Shown here: positions 51,699 to 60,665 of the stretch, one piece after another
Layout: the number at the start of each line of letters is the position of its first letter
Numbering within the stretch: position 1 is the first letter of the stretch
Source of the DNA: Rhizobium rhizogenes NBRC 13257
GTDB lineage: Bacteria; Pseudomonadota; Alphaproteobacteria; Rhizobiales; Rhizobiaceae
Assembly (NCBI RefSeq): GCF_000696095.1
Contig: NZ_BAYX01000007.1
Coordinates: 1-64,000 of the forward strand
Direction of reading: 5' to 3'
Length of the DNA: 64,000 bases
Translations under genes and position numbers: made by a program
The notes under the pieces: model-generated
Seen by the model: only the letters and a program-made list of their open reading frames with translations
Databases searched by the model: none
Told to the model about the DNA's origin: nothing

Positions 51699-52493
51699 AT
51701 GACACTTTCCACACGCATTGCGCCGCATCTTCCGTACTTGCGCCGCTACTCCCGCGCGTTGACCGGGACACAGACTTCGGGAGACGCCTATGTCGCAGCG
51801 GTCCTCGAAGCGATCATCAGCGATCTCTCCATCTTTCCGGAAACATCCAACGATCGCGTCGCCCTTTATAAACTCTTCACCAAGCTCTTCGGTTCCTCGG
51901 CGATCCAGATTCCCGAACCGACGTCGCCCTATGCCTGGGAGCAGCGCGCTTCGATAAACCTCGCAAAGGTGTCGCCGATCGCCCGTCAGGCCTTTCTTCT
52001 TGCCTCCGTCGAAAACTTCCGCCTCGGCGAGATCGCCAGCATTCTCGAAGTATCGGAAACCGAAGCCATGAGTTTGCTCGACAAGGCGTCGCAGGAGATT
52101 TCGCGCCAGGTTGCCACCGATATCATGATCATCGAGGATGAGCCGCTGATCGCGATGGATATCGAACAGATGGTGGAAAGCCTCGGGCATCGCGTGACCG
52201 GCATCGCCCGCACCCATGCGGAGGCTGTCGCCCTGCACAATGCCACCAAACCCAGCATGGTGCTTGCCGACATCCAGCTTGCCGATGGCAGCTCCGGCAT
52301 CGACGCCGTCAACGAGATCCTCAAGACATCGAACATTCCGGTCATCTTCATCACAGCCTTCCCGGAGCGTCTTTTGACCGGCGAACGCCCCGAGCCGACC
52401 TTCCTCGTCACCAAACCGTTCAATCCGGACATGGTGAAAGCCCTGATCAGCCAGGCGCTTTTCTTCAACGAAACCACAAAGGTGGCCGCCTGA
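51699..52493 (+). CDS. phyR: Response regulator PhyR
   Basis: A 264-residue protein from the ATG preceded by GCGGGAG; a TTG eight codons upstream is open. The N-terminal sigma-like domain (about 1-135) mimics EcfG. The C-terminal receiver has E146/D147, phospho-acceptor D191 (VLADIQL), T/S switch ITAF and K239 (TKPF). On phosphorylation the sigma-like domain sequesters NepR. It is divergent from nepR-ecfG. Confidence 0.93.
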   Translation: MTLSTRIAPHLPYLRRYSRALTGTQTSGDAYVAAVLEAIISDLSIFPETSNDRVALYKLFTKLFGSSAIQIPEPTSPYAWEQRASINLAKVSPIARQAFLLASVENFRLGEIASILEVSETEAMSLLDKASQEISRQVATDIMIIEDEPLIAMDIEQMVESLGHRVTGIARTHAEAVALHNATKPSMVLADIQLADGSSGIDAVNEILKTSNIPVIFITAFPERLLTGERPEPTFLVTKPFNPDMVKALISQALFFNETTKVAA

Positions 52494-52514
52494 CACGATT
52501 CGACACCCTGTCGC

Positions 52515-52539
52515 GGAACAAAGATAGCAACCGAACGTT
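52515..52539 (+). promoter_or_regulatory. EcfG-dependent promoter of the HWE kinase gene
   Basis: GGAAC (52515-52519), 16 nt, CGTT (52536-52539): exact consensus, 22 nt after the phyR stop. It gives the kinase gene its own stress-induced transcription. Confidence 0.8.
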
Positions 52540-52661
52540 CCGGCTGCTAAGGGACGCTTTACCGACTGTTATGGCGAGTGAATGTATGGACCGGATCGAG
52601 TTTTTCCGGCGGAGAATGCCCTGTTGGCGGGATTCTCGAAATTCGAGTGAAAGGCAAACCG

Positions 52662-53672
52662 GTGAATACGACTGAACCATTGTCCGGCGCGCCTTTAAGT
52701 TTTGAAGGCAAGGCCGCTATGATGGAGCGGGCGCTCGGAAGCGCCGGCATCTCGATCCTCTTTCAGGATACGACCCTTGCGATCCGCTATGCCGAAAACC
52801 TGCCCGACCACCTGAAACCATCCCTGATCATCGGCGGCACCGACCTGCACCTCTTCGGCGAGAAGGACGGCGCGCACCTGCTGCAGCTCAAGCGTGGCGT
52901 GCTGGAAAGCGGCAAGCCCGCCAGCGCGGAAGTGGAGCTTCCAACCGGCGACGGCGTACGCATCTACGAGCTGAAGATCGAGCGCATAGGCGGGCGCAAG
53001 CCGCAGGGCCTGCTCTCCGTCATCTCCGAGGTCACCGAGACGCGCCACCGCGAAAAGGTCCTGAAATCGCTGCTGCGTGAGCTATCGCATCGCTCCAAGA
53101 ACCTACTGGCAATCATCCAGGGCATCGCAACCCAGACAGCCCGCCATACGCTGACGATCGACAATTTCCTCATCAAGTTCCGCGGTCGCCTGCAGTCTCT
53201 GTCGAATTCTCAGGACCTGATCACCGATTCCAGCTGGCGCGGCGCCTATCTGTTCGAACTTGCCGAAAAGCAATTCGCCCCCTACTGGCCCGATGCTGGC
53301 GTACCCATGCCGATCTACGGGATCAACGCGCATCTGACGCCGAATGCCGCCGTGCATCTCGGCCTTGCCCTGCACGAACTGATTGTCAATTCCGCCTCGC
53401 ACGGTGCCATTTCCGCGGGCGCCACGAGCATCACGCTGAATTGCAGGGAATCCGAACTCGACGGCAAGAAAGCGATCGAGGTCGCCTGGTCGGAACGCTT
53501 CTATTTCCCTGCCGACCACGAATTCGAGGATAATAGCTTCAGCCGCACCGTGCTCGAGCGCGTGGTCCCGAGCTCCATGAACGGCCGCGCCGATTTCTCC
53601 ATCGGCGACGACAGCATCGGCTATCGCCTGATCATCCCTGAAAGCGAATACGAAATCCTCCGCCGCAGCTGA
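52662..53672 (+). CDS. HWE/HisKA_2-family sensor histidine kinase of the PhyR module
   Basis: About 336 residues from a GTG at 52662 with AAAGG upstream; a GTG at 52578 would add 28 residues. Residues about 15-125 form a PAS-like sensor without membrane segments, so the kinase is cytosolic. The phospho-acceptor is in LRELSHRSKNLLAIIQ, the N-box is LHELIVNSASHGAIS, and W-S-E (VAWSERFYF) completes the HWE signature. Its place after phyR and the EcfG promoter make it the probable kinase or phosphatase for PhyR. Confidence 0.83.
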   Translation: MNTTEPLSGAPLSFEGKAAMMERALGSAGISILFQDTTLAIRYAENLPDHLKPSLIIGGTDLHLFGEKDGAHLLQLKRGVLESGKPASAEVELPTGDGVRIYELKIERIGGRKPQGLLSVISEVTETRHREKVLKSLLRELSHRSKNLLAIIQGIATQTARHTLTIDNFLIKFRGRLQSLSNSQDLITDSSWRGAYLFELAEKQFAPYWPDAGVPMPIYGINAHLTPNAAVHLGLALHELIVNSASHGAISAGATSITLNCRESELDGKKAIEVAWSERFYFPADHEFEDNSFSRTVLERVVPSSMNGRADFSIGDDSIGYRLIIPESEYEILRRS

Positions 53673-53701
53673 GCGCAGCTCATGAGAACGACAAATGAAA
53701 A

Positions 53702-53735
53702 CAGCCAGTGCGAGGGCGGCGCACTGGCTGCTTTT
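53702..53735 (+). terminator. Rho-independent terminator after the kinase gene
   Basis: CAGCCAGTGCG and CGCACTGGCTG are perfect 11-bp arms around a 7-nt loop, followed by CTTTTC. Confidence 0.75.
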
Positions 53736-54180
53736 CACTCATCGGGAGGGGACCGTGAGTAGTTGCCCGGTAACGATGTTGGGGGCGTGCATCAACTGAT
53801 GCACTCATCACCAAGCATTCTCTAAACGACGGCGCCGGGGCCTTGGTTCCCATCTTTTTCAAAAAATTTTGATTTTCTTCTCATGCGTCCGCCGCCCATC
53901 TCGAAGGGGGCAACGACAGCCGACGCACGCCTTGAGAGCTTCTCCATAATTCCGGACTATTACAGTTAAGTTTTTTGATCTTTCCCCGATCAGAAACTCA
54001 AGAATACAAAATACAAAACATACCCTTAGTAGAAACCCTCCGGCCAGGTTCAGCACCGTGCGGTAGAGACCAACATTTCTACTTCGACGAAAGCGAAATC
54101 CAAAATTTTACCGTTTGATAAATTTTTTATCCTGAGTTACCGTTTGTTCCACTGGCCGTTTACTATAAGAGGGAACTTCA
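53736..54180. other. AT-rich intergenic region before the pyrimidine genes
   Basis: About 445 nt without a credible gene. It is much more AT-rich than its surroundings, with runs such as AAAAAATTTTG and AAATTTTTTATC. The right end should hold the pydA promoter; a RutR-like dyad at 54107-54122 is noted separately. Nothing else recognised. Confidence 0.45.
54107..54122. promoter_or_regulatory. Weak RutR-like dyad upstream of pydA
   Basis: TTTACCGTTTGATAAA is a dyad that departs at about four positions from TTGACCA-NN-TGGTCAA. It lies 59 nt before the pydA start, so it is well placed but not a strong match. Confidence 0.3.
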
Positions 54181-55542
54181 ATGGGACGACTGGAAACTGG
54201 GATTCATAAAGGCCGGCTGACGCCCGCCGAATATGAAGCGAACTTCTCCGATCTTCATCCGCGCCTGAACGATCACGAGGCGCTGGTCGCTGCCGACCGC
54301 TGTTATTTCTGCTACGACGCGCCGTGCATGACGGCCTGTCCCACCTCCATCGACATTCCGCTGTTTATCCGTCAGATCTCGACGGGCAATCCGATCGGCT
54401 CGGCCAAGACGATTTTCGACCAGAACATCCTGGGCGGCATGTGCGCCCGCGTCTGTCCCACCGAACAGCTCTGCGAGCAGGATTGCGTGCGCAATACTGC
54501 CGAGGAGCGCCCGGTCGAGATCGGCCGCCTGCAGCGCTACGCGACCGATATAGCCATGGCCGAGAACAAGCAGTTCTACGCCCGCGCCGCTTCGAGCGGC
54601 AAAAAGATCGCCGTCGTCGGCGCCGGTCCCGCCGGCCTTGCCTGCGCCCATCGCCTTGCGGTGAAGGGTCACGAGGTCGTAATCTTCGACGCCCGCGAAA
54701 AGGCCGGCGGCCTCAACGAATACGGCATCGCCACCTACAAGGCGGTCGACGATTTCGCGCAGAAGGAAGTCGATTACGTGCTGTCGATCGGCGGCATCGA
54801 GGTGAAGAACGGCCAGGCGCTCGGCCGCGATTTCAGCCTCGCCGATCTCGCCTCGCAATATGACGCCGTCTTCCTCGGCCTCGGCCTTGCCGGCGTCAAC
54901 GCGCTGCGCGCAGAAGGCGAGGATCTCGATGGCGTCGCCGATGCGGTCGCCTATATCGCCGGCCTTCGCCAGGCGAACGACAAGGCCGATATCGCCATCG
55001 GCCGCCGCGTCGTCGTTCTCGGCGGCGGCATGACCGCCATCGACGCCGCCGTGCAGGCAAAGCTGCTCGGCGCCGAAGAGGTGACGATCTGTTATCGCCG
55101 CGGCAAGGAGCACATGAATGCTTCCGAGTATGAGCAGGATCTCGCTGCCTCCAAAGGCGTGATGATCCGCCATTGGCTGGCGCCGAAGCGCATTCTCGAC
55201 AAGGACGGCAAGGTCGCCGGCATCGAGGTGGAATATACCGAACTGCGCGACGCCAAGCTCACCGGCACCGGCGATCTCGGTGTCATCGCCGCTGACCAGA
55301 TCTTCAAGGCCATCGGCCAGACCTTCGAAGCCTCCGGCCTCGGGGCATTGCGCATGGAAGCCGGCCGCATCGCCATTGACGGCGAAGGCCGCACCTCGCT
55401 CGACCACGTATGGGCCGGCGGCGACTGCGTGCTCGGCGGCGACGACCTGACGGTCTCGGCTGTCGCACAGGGTCGCGACGCGGCCGAATCCATCAACCAC
55501 GCGCTCGCTGCCTCTGCGCAGCCGAACGCCGCCGTCGCTTGA
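54181..55542 (+). CDS. pydA: NAD-dependent dihydropyrimidine dehydrogenase subunit PreT/PydA
   Basis: A 453-residue flavoprotein; AAGAGGGAA precedes the ATG. The N-terminal region binds two Fe-S clusters (CYFCYDAPCMTACP and CARVCPTEQLCEQDCV). The FAD site is IAVVGAGPAGLACAHRLA at about residue 142, and an NAD site is VVVLGGGMTAIDAAVQAK at about 278. It passes electrons from NAD(P)H to the PydB subunit, which reduces uracil and thymine to their dihydro forms. 13 nt separate it from pydB. Similar to the small subunit of glutamate synthase, but the neighbour excludes that. Confidence 0.92.
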   Translation: MGRLETGIHKGRLTPAEYEANFSDLHPRLNDHEALVAADRCYFCYDAPCMTACPTSIDIPLFIRQISTGNPIGSAKTIFDQNILGGMCARVCPTEQLCEQDCVRNTAEERPVEIGRLQRYATDIAMAENKQFYARAASSGKKIAVVGAGPAGLACAHRLAVKGHEVVIFDAREKAGGLNEYGIATYKAVDDFAQKEVDYVLSIGGIEVKNGQALGRDFSLADLASQYDAVFLGLGLAGVNALRAEGEDLDGVADAVAYIAGLRQANDKADIAIGRRVVVLGGGMTAIDAAVQAKLLGAEEVTICYRRGKEHMNASEYEQDLAASKGVMIRHWLAPKRILDKDGKVAGIEVEYTELRDAKLTGTGDLGVIAADQIFKAIGQTFEASGLGALRMEAGRIAIDGEGRTSLDHVWAGGDCVLGGDDLTVSAVAQGRDAAESINHALAASAQPNAAVA

Positions 55543-55555
55543 AGGAGAAATCGAT

Positions 55556-56869
55556 ATGGCAGATCTCCGCAATAATTTCGTCGGCATCAAATCCCCGAAC
55601 CCGTTCTGGCTCGCCTCGGCGCCGCCGACCGACAAGGCCTACAATGTCGAGCGCGCCTTCAAGGCCGGCTGGGGCGGTGTCGTCTGGAAAACCCTTGGCG
55701 AGGAAGGCCCGCCGGTCGTCAACGTCAACGGCCCGCGCTACGGCGCGATCTGGGGCGCCGACCGCCGCCTGCTTGGCCTGAACAATATCGAGCTGATCAC
55801 CGACCGTGACCTCTATACCAACCTGCGCGAAATGAAGCAGGTGAAGATGAACTGGCCGGATCGCGCCCTCATCGCCTCGATCATGGTTCCCTGCGTCGAG
55901 GATGCCTGGAAGGCGATCCTGCCGCTGGTGGAGGAAACAGGCGCTGACGGTATCGAGCTCAACTTCGGCTGTCCGCACGGCATGTCGGAACGCGGCATGG
56001 GCGCCGCCGTCGGACAGGTGCCGGAATATATCGAAATGGTCGTGCGCTGGTGCAAGCAATATACCCGCATGCCCGTCATCACCAAGCTGACGCCGAATAT
56101 CACCGACGTCCGCATGCCTGCCCGCGCCGCCAAGGCCGGCGGCACCGATGCCGTGTCGCTGATCAACACGATCAACTCGATCGTCTCCGTCGACCTCGAC
56201 AATTTCGCACCGAACCCGACGGTCGGCGGCAAGGGCAGCCATGGCGGCTATTGCGGCCCGGCAGTCAAGCCGATCGCACTCAACATGGTGGCCGAGATCG
56301 CCCGCGATCCGCAAACCCAAGGCCTGCCGATCTCCGGCATTGGCGGTATCACTACCTGGCGTGACGCGGCCGAATTCCTGGCGCTCGGCGCCGGCAACGT
56401 GCAGGTCTGCACGGCGGCGATGACCTACGGATTCAAGATCGTTCAGGAGATGATTACAGGTCTCTCCGACTGGATGGACGAAAAGGGACATCGCACGCTG
56501 GACGACATTATCGCCCGCGCCGTGCCGAACGTCTCCGATTGGCAGTATCTCAACCTCAACTACATCGCCAAGGCCAAGATCGACCAGGACGCCTGCATCA
56601 AGTGTGGCCGTTGCTACATCGCCTGCGAAGATACCTCGCACCAGGCGATCACCAACATGGTGGATGGCGCCCGGCATTTCGAGGTGATGGACGAGGAATG
56701 CGTCGGCTGCAATCTCTGCGTCAGCGTCTGCCCGGTCGAAAACTGCATCACCATGGAAGAACTGCCGGCCGGCAGCCTCGACAAGCGCACCGGCAAGATC
56801 GTCGACCCGAACTACGCCAACTGGACGACCCATCCGAATAACCCGATGGCGCAGCAGGCGGCGGAGTAA
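55556..56869 (+). CDS. pydB: Dihydropyrimidine dehydrogenase subunit PreA/PydB
   Basis: A 437-residue protein with a dihydroorotate dehydrogenase-like FMN barrel (NPFWLASAPPTDKAYNVERAF, LNFGCPHGMSERGMGAAVGQ with the catalytic Cys in FGCPHG, SGIGGITTWRDA). The C-terminal ferredoxin domain holds two [4Fe-4S] sites (CIKCGRCYIAC and CVGCNLCVSVCP). It reduces the 5,6 double bond of uracil or thymine, the first step of the reductive pathway. It works with PydA. Confidence 0.93.
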   Translation: MADLRNNFVGIKSPNPFWLASAPPTDKAYNVERAFKAGWGGVVWKTLGEEGPPVVNVNGPRYGAIWGADRRLLGLNNIELITDRDLYTNLREMKQVKMNWPDRALIASIMVPCVEDAWKAILPLVEETGADGIELNFGCPHGMSERGMGAAVGQVPEYIEMVVRWCKQYTRMPVITKLTPNITDVRMPARAAKAGGTDAVSLINTINSIVSVDLDNFAPNPTVGGKGSHGGYCGPAVKPIALNMVAEIARDPQTQGLPISGIGGITTWRDAAEFLALGAGNVQVCTAAMTYGFKIVQEMITGLSDWMDEKGHRTLDDIIARAVPNVSDWQYLNLNYIAKAKIDQDACIKCGRCYIACEDTSHQAITNMVDGARHFEVMDEECVGCNLCVSVCPVENCITMEELPAGSLDKRTGKIVDPNYANWTTHPNNPMAQQAAE

Positions 56870-56890
56870 CACGGGGTCAGTTCCAAAGAG

Positions 56891-56926
56891 AGCCTTCGCA
56901 CTTATGTCGACATAAGTGCGAAGGCT
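56891..56926. repeat. Perfect 36-bp palindrome between convergent pydB and rutR
   Basis: Positions 56891-56908 are the exact reverse complement of 56909-56926, with no loop. The centre is GTCGAC. It lies 21 nt after the pydB stop and 5 nt before the rutR-like stop. It is probably a bidirectional transcription end signal, although no T-tract follows. Confidence 0.85.
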
Positions 56927-56931
56927 AAGAA

Positions 56932-57576
56932 CTAAGGCCTCCGAATGCCGAGCCCGTCGACAAATAGCTTTTCCAGATAGCGCGCCGCATCCTCGAAGCG
57001 CCCTTCTCCCGAATGTTCCTGCCCAAGCACAGCGCGCACCTGCACATCGAAATCGGCATAATGCTGCGTCGTCGACCAGATGGAGAAGATCAGGTGGTAG
57101 GGGTCGCATTTGGCGATCTTGCCAGCCTTGGCCCAGGTGCGGATGACCTCGGCCTTTTCATCGACGAGACTCTTCAGCGGACCGCGAAGCTCGTCCTCGA
57201 TATGCGGCGCGCCCTGCAGCATCTCGTTGGCGAACAGGCGGCTTTCGCGTGGGAAGTCGCGGGCCATTTCGAGCTTGCGGCGGATATAGGAGCGGATCTC
57301 GCTTTCGGGATTGCCATTGGCGTCAAAGGCACGCAACGGCTCCAGCCAGGTGAACAGCACGCGGTCGATCAGCGCGCGGTGCATGGCCTCCTTGGTGCGA
57401 AAATAATAGAGCACATTGGGCTTCGACATGCCGGCGACATCGGCGATCTGATCGATGGTCGAGCCGCGGAAACCGTGGACGGAAAATACGTCCAGCGCGG
57501 CCTCGAGTATCACTTCCTCTTTTTCTTCCTGGATGCGGGTGCGGCGCTGGGTCCTGGCGGCTCTGGGAATGGCCAT
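56932..57576 (-). CDS. rutR: TetR-family regulator, RutR-like
   Basis: A 214-residue protein. The N-terminal HTH (EEVILEAALDVFSVHGFRGSTIDQIADVAGMSKPNVLYYF; key part GMSKPNVLYYF) and the C-terminal domain (DPYHLIFSIWSTTQHYADFDVQV, SGEGRFEDAARYLE) match the RutR/YcdC subgroup, which senses uracil or thymine. It is convergent with pydB and divergent from pydC. A good RutR box lies in the pydC side of its promoter. Confidence 0.83.
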   Translation of the reverse strand: MAIPRAARTQRRTRIQEEKEEVILEAALDVFSVHGFRGSTIDQIADVAGMSKPNVLYYFRTKEAMHRALIDRVLFTWLEPLRAFDANGNPESEIRSYIRRKLEMARDFPRESRLFANEMLQGAPHIEDELRGPLKSLVDEKAEVIRTWAKAGKIAKCDPYHLIFSIWSTTQHYADFDVQVRAVLGQEHSGEGRFEDAARYLEKLFVDGLGIRRP

Positions 57577-57722
57577 GTCTGCTCTGTTTCTCCTTGAAAT
57601 CCAAGCCCTTCGGCCAAGTTCTCATTGCACCCTGCCCGCGCTGTAAATTTGGGCAATTGCCTGAAATTTTATCGGGAATTTTCGCGCTTTTCGTCTTGAG
57701 CGCCGCCACGGAAGTTGTAATG

Positions 57723-57738
57723 TTTACCAATCGGTCAA
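57723..57738. promoter_or_regulatory. RutR box between rutR and pydC
   Basis: TTTACCAATCGGTCAA differs at only two positions from TTGACCA-NN-TGGTCAA, the known RutR operator. It lies in the divergent promoter region. Confidence 0.65.
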
Positions 57739-57877
57739 ATTATCTGTCAGATGTCTTACAAAGGCAACCGGCGATTTTCCGGGGCAAGAAAAACAAGCAA
57801 ACGCTCCGGCAACGACCATCGGGAACAATTGGGCATGCGCCTTGCATGACCCGGCATAAACAGGTGAGGATTGCATC

Positions 57878-59131
57878 ATGGTGGCAGCGCCAGGAGAAAA
57901 CATGCGTATCAACGGCGATCGCCTTTGGGACGCATTGATGGACATGGCGAAAATCGGCCCCGGCATTGCCGGCGGTAATAATCGTCAGACGCTGACGGAT
58001 GCCGACGCCGAAGGCCGCAGCCTTTTCAAAACCTGGTGCGAAGATGCCGGTATGAAAGTCGGCGTCGACAAGATGGGCACGATGTTCGCCACCCGCGCCG
58101 GCACCGATCCGGACGCGCTGCCGATCTATGTCGGCTCGCATCTCGACACCCAGCCGACCGGCGGCAAGTATGACGGCGTCCTCGGTGTCCTCGGCGCCCT
58201 CGAAGTCGTTCGCACGATGAACGATCTCGGCATCAAGACCAGGCATCCGATCGTGGTCACCAATTGGGCCAATGAAGAGGGTGCGCGCTTTGCTCCCGCC
58301 ATGCTCGCCTCCGGCGTCTTCGCCGGCATGCATACGCTGGATTACGCCTATGGCCGCAAGGATCCAGATGGCAAGACCTATGGCGAGGAACTGAAGCGCA
58401 TCGGCTGGCTTGGCGAAGAGGAAGTCGGCGCCCGCAAGATGCACGCCTATTTCGAATATCACATCGAACAGGGTCCGATCCTCGAGGCCGAGGACAAGAC
58501 GATCGGCGTCGTCACGCACTGTCAGGGCCTTTGGTGGCTGGAATTCACGCTGACCGGCAAGGAAGCCCATACCGGCTCGACGCCGATGAACATGCGCGTC
58601 AATGCCGGGCTTGCCATGTCGCGGATCATCGAGATGGTGCAGGGCGTCGCCATGGAAAATCAGCCGGGCGCCGTCGGCGGTGTCGGACAGGTGTTCTTCT
58701 CGCCGAATTCGCGCAATGTCCTCCCCGGCAAGGTGGTCTTCACCGTCGACATCCGCACGCCCGACAAGGACAAGCTTGATCGCATGCGCGCCAAGATCGA
58801 AGCTGAAGCGCCAAAGATCTGCGACGCCCTCGGCGTTGGCTGCTCCGTCGAGGCCATCGGTCATTTCGAGCCGGTGACCTTCGACCCGAAGCTGGTAACC
58901 GCCGTGCGCAACGCCGCCGAGAGGCTCGGCTATAGCCACATGAACATCATCTCCGGCGCCGGCCATGACGCGTGCTGGGCCGCCAAGGTAGCACCCGCCA
59001 CCATGGTCATGTGCCCCTGCGTCGGCGGCTTGTCGCATAACGAGGCGGAAGAAATTTCAAAGGAATGGGCGGCTGCCGGCGCCGACGTCCTGTTCCACGC
59101 GGTCGTGGAGACGGCGGAGATCGTGGCGTGA
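57878..59131 (+). CDS. pydC: N-carbamoyl-beta-alanine amidohydrolase (Zn-dependent M20 family)
   Basis: A 417-residue enzyme. The ATG at 57878 has GAGGA upstream; ATG 57902 with AGGAG is an alternative. Metal ligands and acid are in VGSHLDTQPTGGKYDGVLGVLGAL (key part GSHLDTQPTGGKYDG), TNWANEEGARFAPAML, YFEYHIEQGPILE and ISGAGHDACWAA. It hydrolyses N-carbamoyl-beta-alanine to beta-alanine, ammonia and CO2, the last step of the pathway. Family relatives act on allantoate or N-carbamoyl amino acids; the neighbours favour the beta-alanine substrate. 49 nt to the next gene. Confidence 0.87.
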   Translation: MVAAPGENMRINGDRLWDALMDMAKIGPGIAGGNNRQTLTDADAEGRSLFKTWCEDAGMKVGVDKMGTMFATRAGTDPDALPIYVGSHLDTQPTGGKYDGVLGVLGALEVVRTMNDLGIKTRHPIVVTNWANEEGARFAPAMLASGVFAGMHTLDYAYGRKDPDGKTYGEELKRIGWLGEEEVGARKMHAYFEYHIEQGPILEAEDKTIGVVTHCQGLWWLEFTLTGKEAHTGSTPMNMRVNAGLAMSRIIEMVQGVAMENQPGAVGGVGQVFFSPNSRNVLPGKVVFTVDIRTPDKDKLDRMRAKIEAEAPKICDALGVGCSVEAIGHFEPVTFDPKLVTAVRNAAERLGYSHMNIISGAGHDACWAAKVAPATMVMCPCVGGLSHNEAEEISKEWAAAGADVLFHAVVETAEIVA

Positions 59132-59180
59132 TACCCGTCTTCGCCGAGCACCAGAATCTCACATATCGGGAGCAGACACC

Positions 59181-60635
59181 ATGAGCACTGTCATCAAGGG
59201 TGGAACCATCGTTACAGCCGATCTGACCTACAAGGCCGACGTCAAGATCGAGGGTGGGAAGATCGTCGAGATCGGGCAGAACCTGTCCGGTAGCGAAGTG
59301 CTCGATGCCTCCGGCTGTTATGTCATGCCGGGCGGCATCGACCCGCACACCCATCTCGAAATGCCGTTCATGGGCACCTATTCCTCTGACGATTTCGAGA
59401 GCGGCACGCGAGCGGCACTCGCCGGCGGCACGACGATGGTAGTGGATTTTGCGCTGCCCTCGCCCGGCCAGTCGCTGCTCGAAGCGCTGACCATGTGGGA
59501 CAACAAGTCGACACGGGCGAACTGCGACTACTCCTTCCACATGGCGATTACCTGGTGGGGCGAGCAGGTCTTCAACGAGATGGAAGCCATCGTCCGCGAC
59601 AAGGGCATCAACACCTTCAAGCATTTCATGGCCTATAAGGGCGCGCTGATGGTGGATGACGACGAGATGTTCTCGTCCTTCCAGCGCTGCGCCGAGCTCG
59701 GCGCGCTGCCGCTCGTCCATGCCGAAAACGGCGACGTGGTGGCGCAGATGCAGGCAAAGCTGCTGGCCGAGGGCAATAACGGCCCGGAAGCGCATGCCTA
59801 TTCCCGCCCCGCCGAAGTCGAGGGCGAGGCAACCAACCGCGCCATCATGATCGCCGACATGGCGGGCAGCCCGGTTTACATCGTCCACACCTCCTGCGAA
59901 CAGGCCCATGAAGCCATCCGCCGCGCCCGCCAGAAGGGCATGCGCGTCTATGGCGAGCCGCTGATCCAGCATCTGACGCTGGACGAAACCGAATATGCCA
60001 ATGCCGATTGGGACCATGCCGCCCGCCGTGTCATGTCGCCGCCCTTCCGCAACAAGCAGCATCAGGACAGCCTCTGGGCCGGCCTCGCCTCCGGCTCGCT
60101 GCAAGTGGTCGCGACCGACCATTGCGCCTTCACCACCGAACAGAAGCGTTTTGGCCTTGGCGATTTCACCAAGATCCCGAACGGCACCGGCGGTCTCGAA
60201 GACCGTATGCCGATGCTCTGGACCTACGGCGTCAACACCGGCCGCCTGACCATGAACGAATTCGTGGCGGTGACCTCGACCAATATCGCCAAGATCCTCA
60301 ACTGCTACCCGAAGAAGGGCGCGATCCTCGTCGGTGCCGATGCGGATATCGTCGTCTGGGATCCGAAGCGCTCGAAGACCATTGCCGCCAAGACGCAGCA
60401 GTCGGCAATCGACTACAACGTCTTCGAGGGCAAGGAAGTGACCGGCCTGCCGCGTTATACCCTGACCCGCGGCGTAGTCGCCATCGAGGACGGCACGGTG
60501 AAGACGCAACAGGGCCACGGCGAGTTCGTCAAGCGCGAGCCCTTCACCGCCGCCAACCGGGCACTTTCGACCTGGAAGGAAGTCACCGCGCCGCGCAAGG
60601 TGCAGCGCAGCGGTATCCCCGCGAGCGGGGTGTAG
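59181..60635 (+). CDS. hydA: Dihydropyrimidinase (D-hydantoinase)
   Basis: A 484-residue cyclic amidohydrolase. The metal site has GGIDPHTHLEMPFMG (H-x-H), the carboxylated-Lys segment FKHFMAYKGALMV, LVHAENGD, and YIVHTSCEQAHEAIR. It opens dihydrouracil or dihydrothymine to the N-carbamoyl-beta-amino acid between the reactions of PydAB and PydC. Hydantoins are also substrates in this family. It follows pydC in the same direction. Confidence 0.92.
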   Translation: MSTVIKGGTIVTADLTYKADVKIEGGKIVEIGQNLSGSEVLDASGCYVMPGGIDPHTHLEMPFMGTYSSDDFESGTRAALAGGTTMVVDFALPSPGQSLLEALTMWDNKSTRANCDYSFHMAITWWGEQVFNEMEAIVRDKGINTFKHFMAYKGALMVDDDEMFSSFQRCAELGALPLVHAENGDVVAQMQAKLLAEGNNGPEAHAYSRPAEVEGEATNRAIMIADMAGSPVYIVHTSCEQAHEAIRRARQKGMRVYGEPLIQHLTLDETEYANADWDHAARRVMSPPFRNKQHQDSLWAGLASGSLQVVATDHCAFTTEQKRFGLGDFTKIPNGTGGLEDRMPMLWTYGVNTGRLTMNEFVAVTSTNIAKILNCYPKKGAILVGADADIVVWDPKRSKTIAAKTQQSAIDYNVFEGKEVTGLPRYTLTRGVVAIEDGTVKTQQGHGEFVKREPFTAANRALSTWKEVTAPRKVQRSGIPASGV

Positions 60636-60665
60636 CGCATGGCTCCGGCATTTCTGCCCATCAGC

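Noticed and set aside
53859-54056. A 65-codon minus-strand frame in the AT-rich gap before pydA
   Set aside because: No ribosome site and no recognisable motif; a chance frame in AT-rich DNA is more likely than a gene.
54181-55542. Glutamate synthase small subunit (gltD)
   Set aside because: The sequence is of that superfamily, but the next gene is a dihydropyrimidine dehydrogenase catalytic subunit and no gltB is present.
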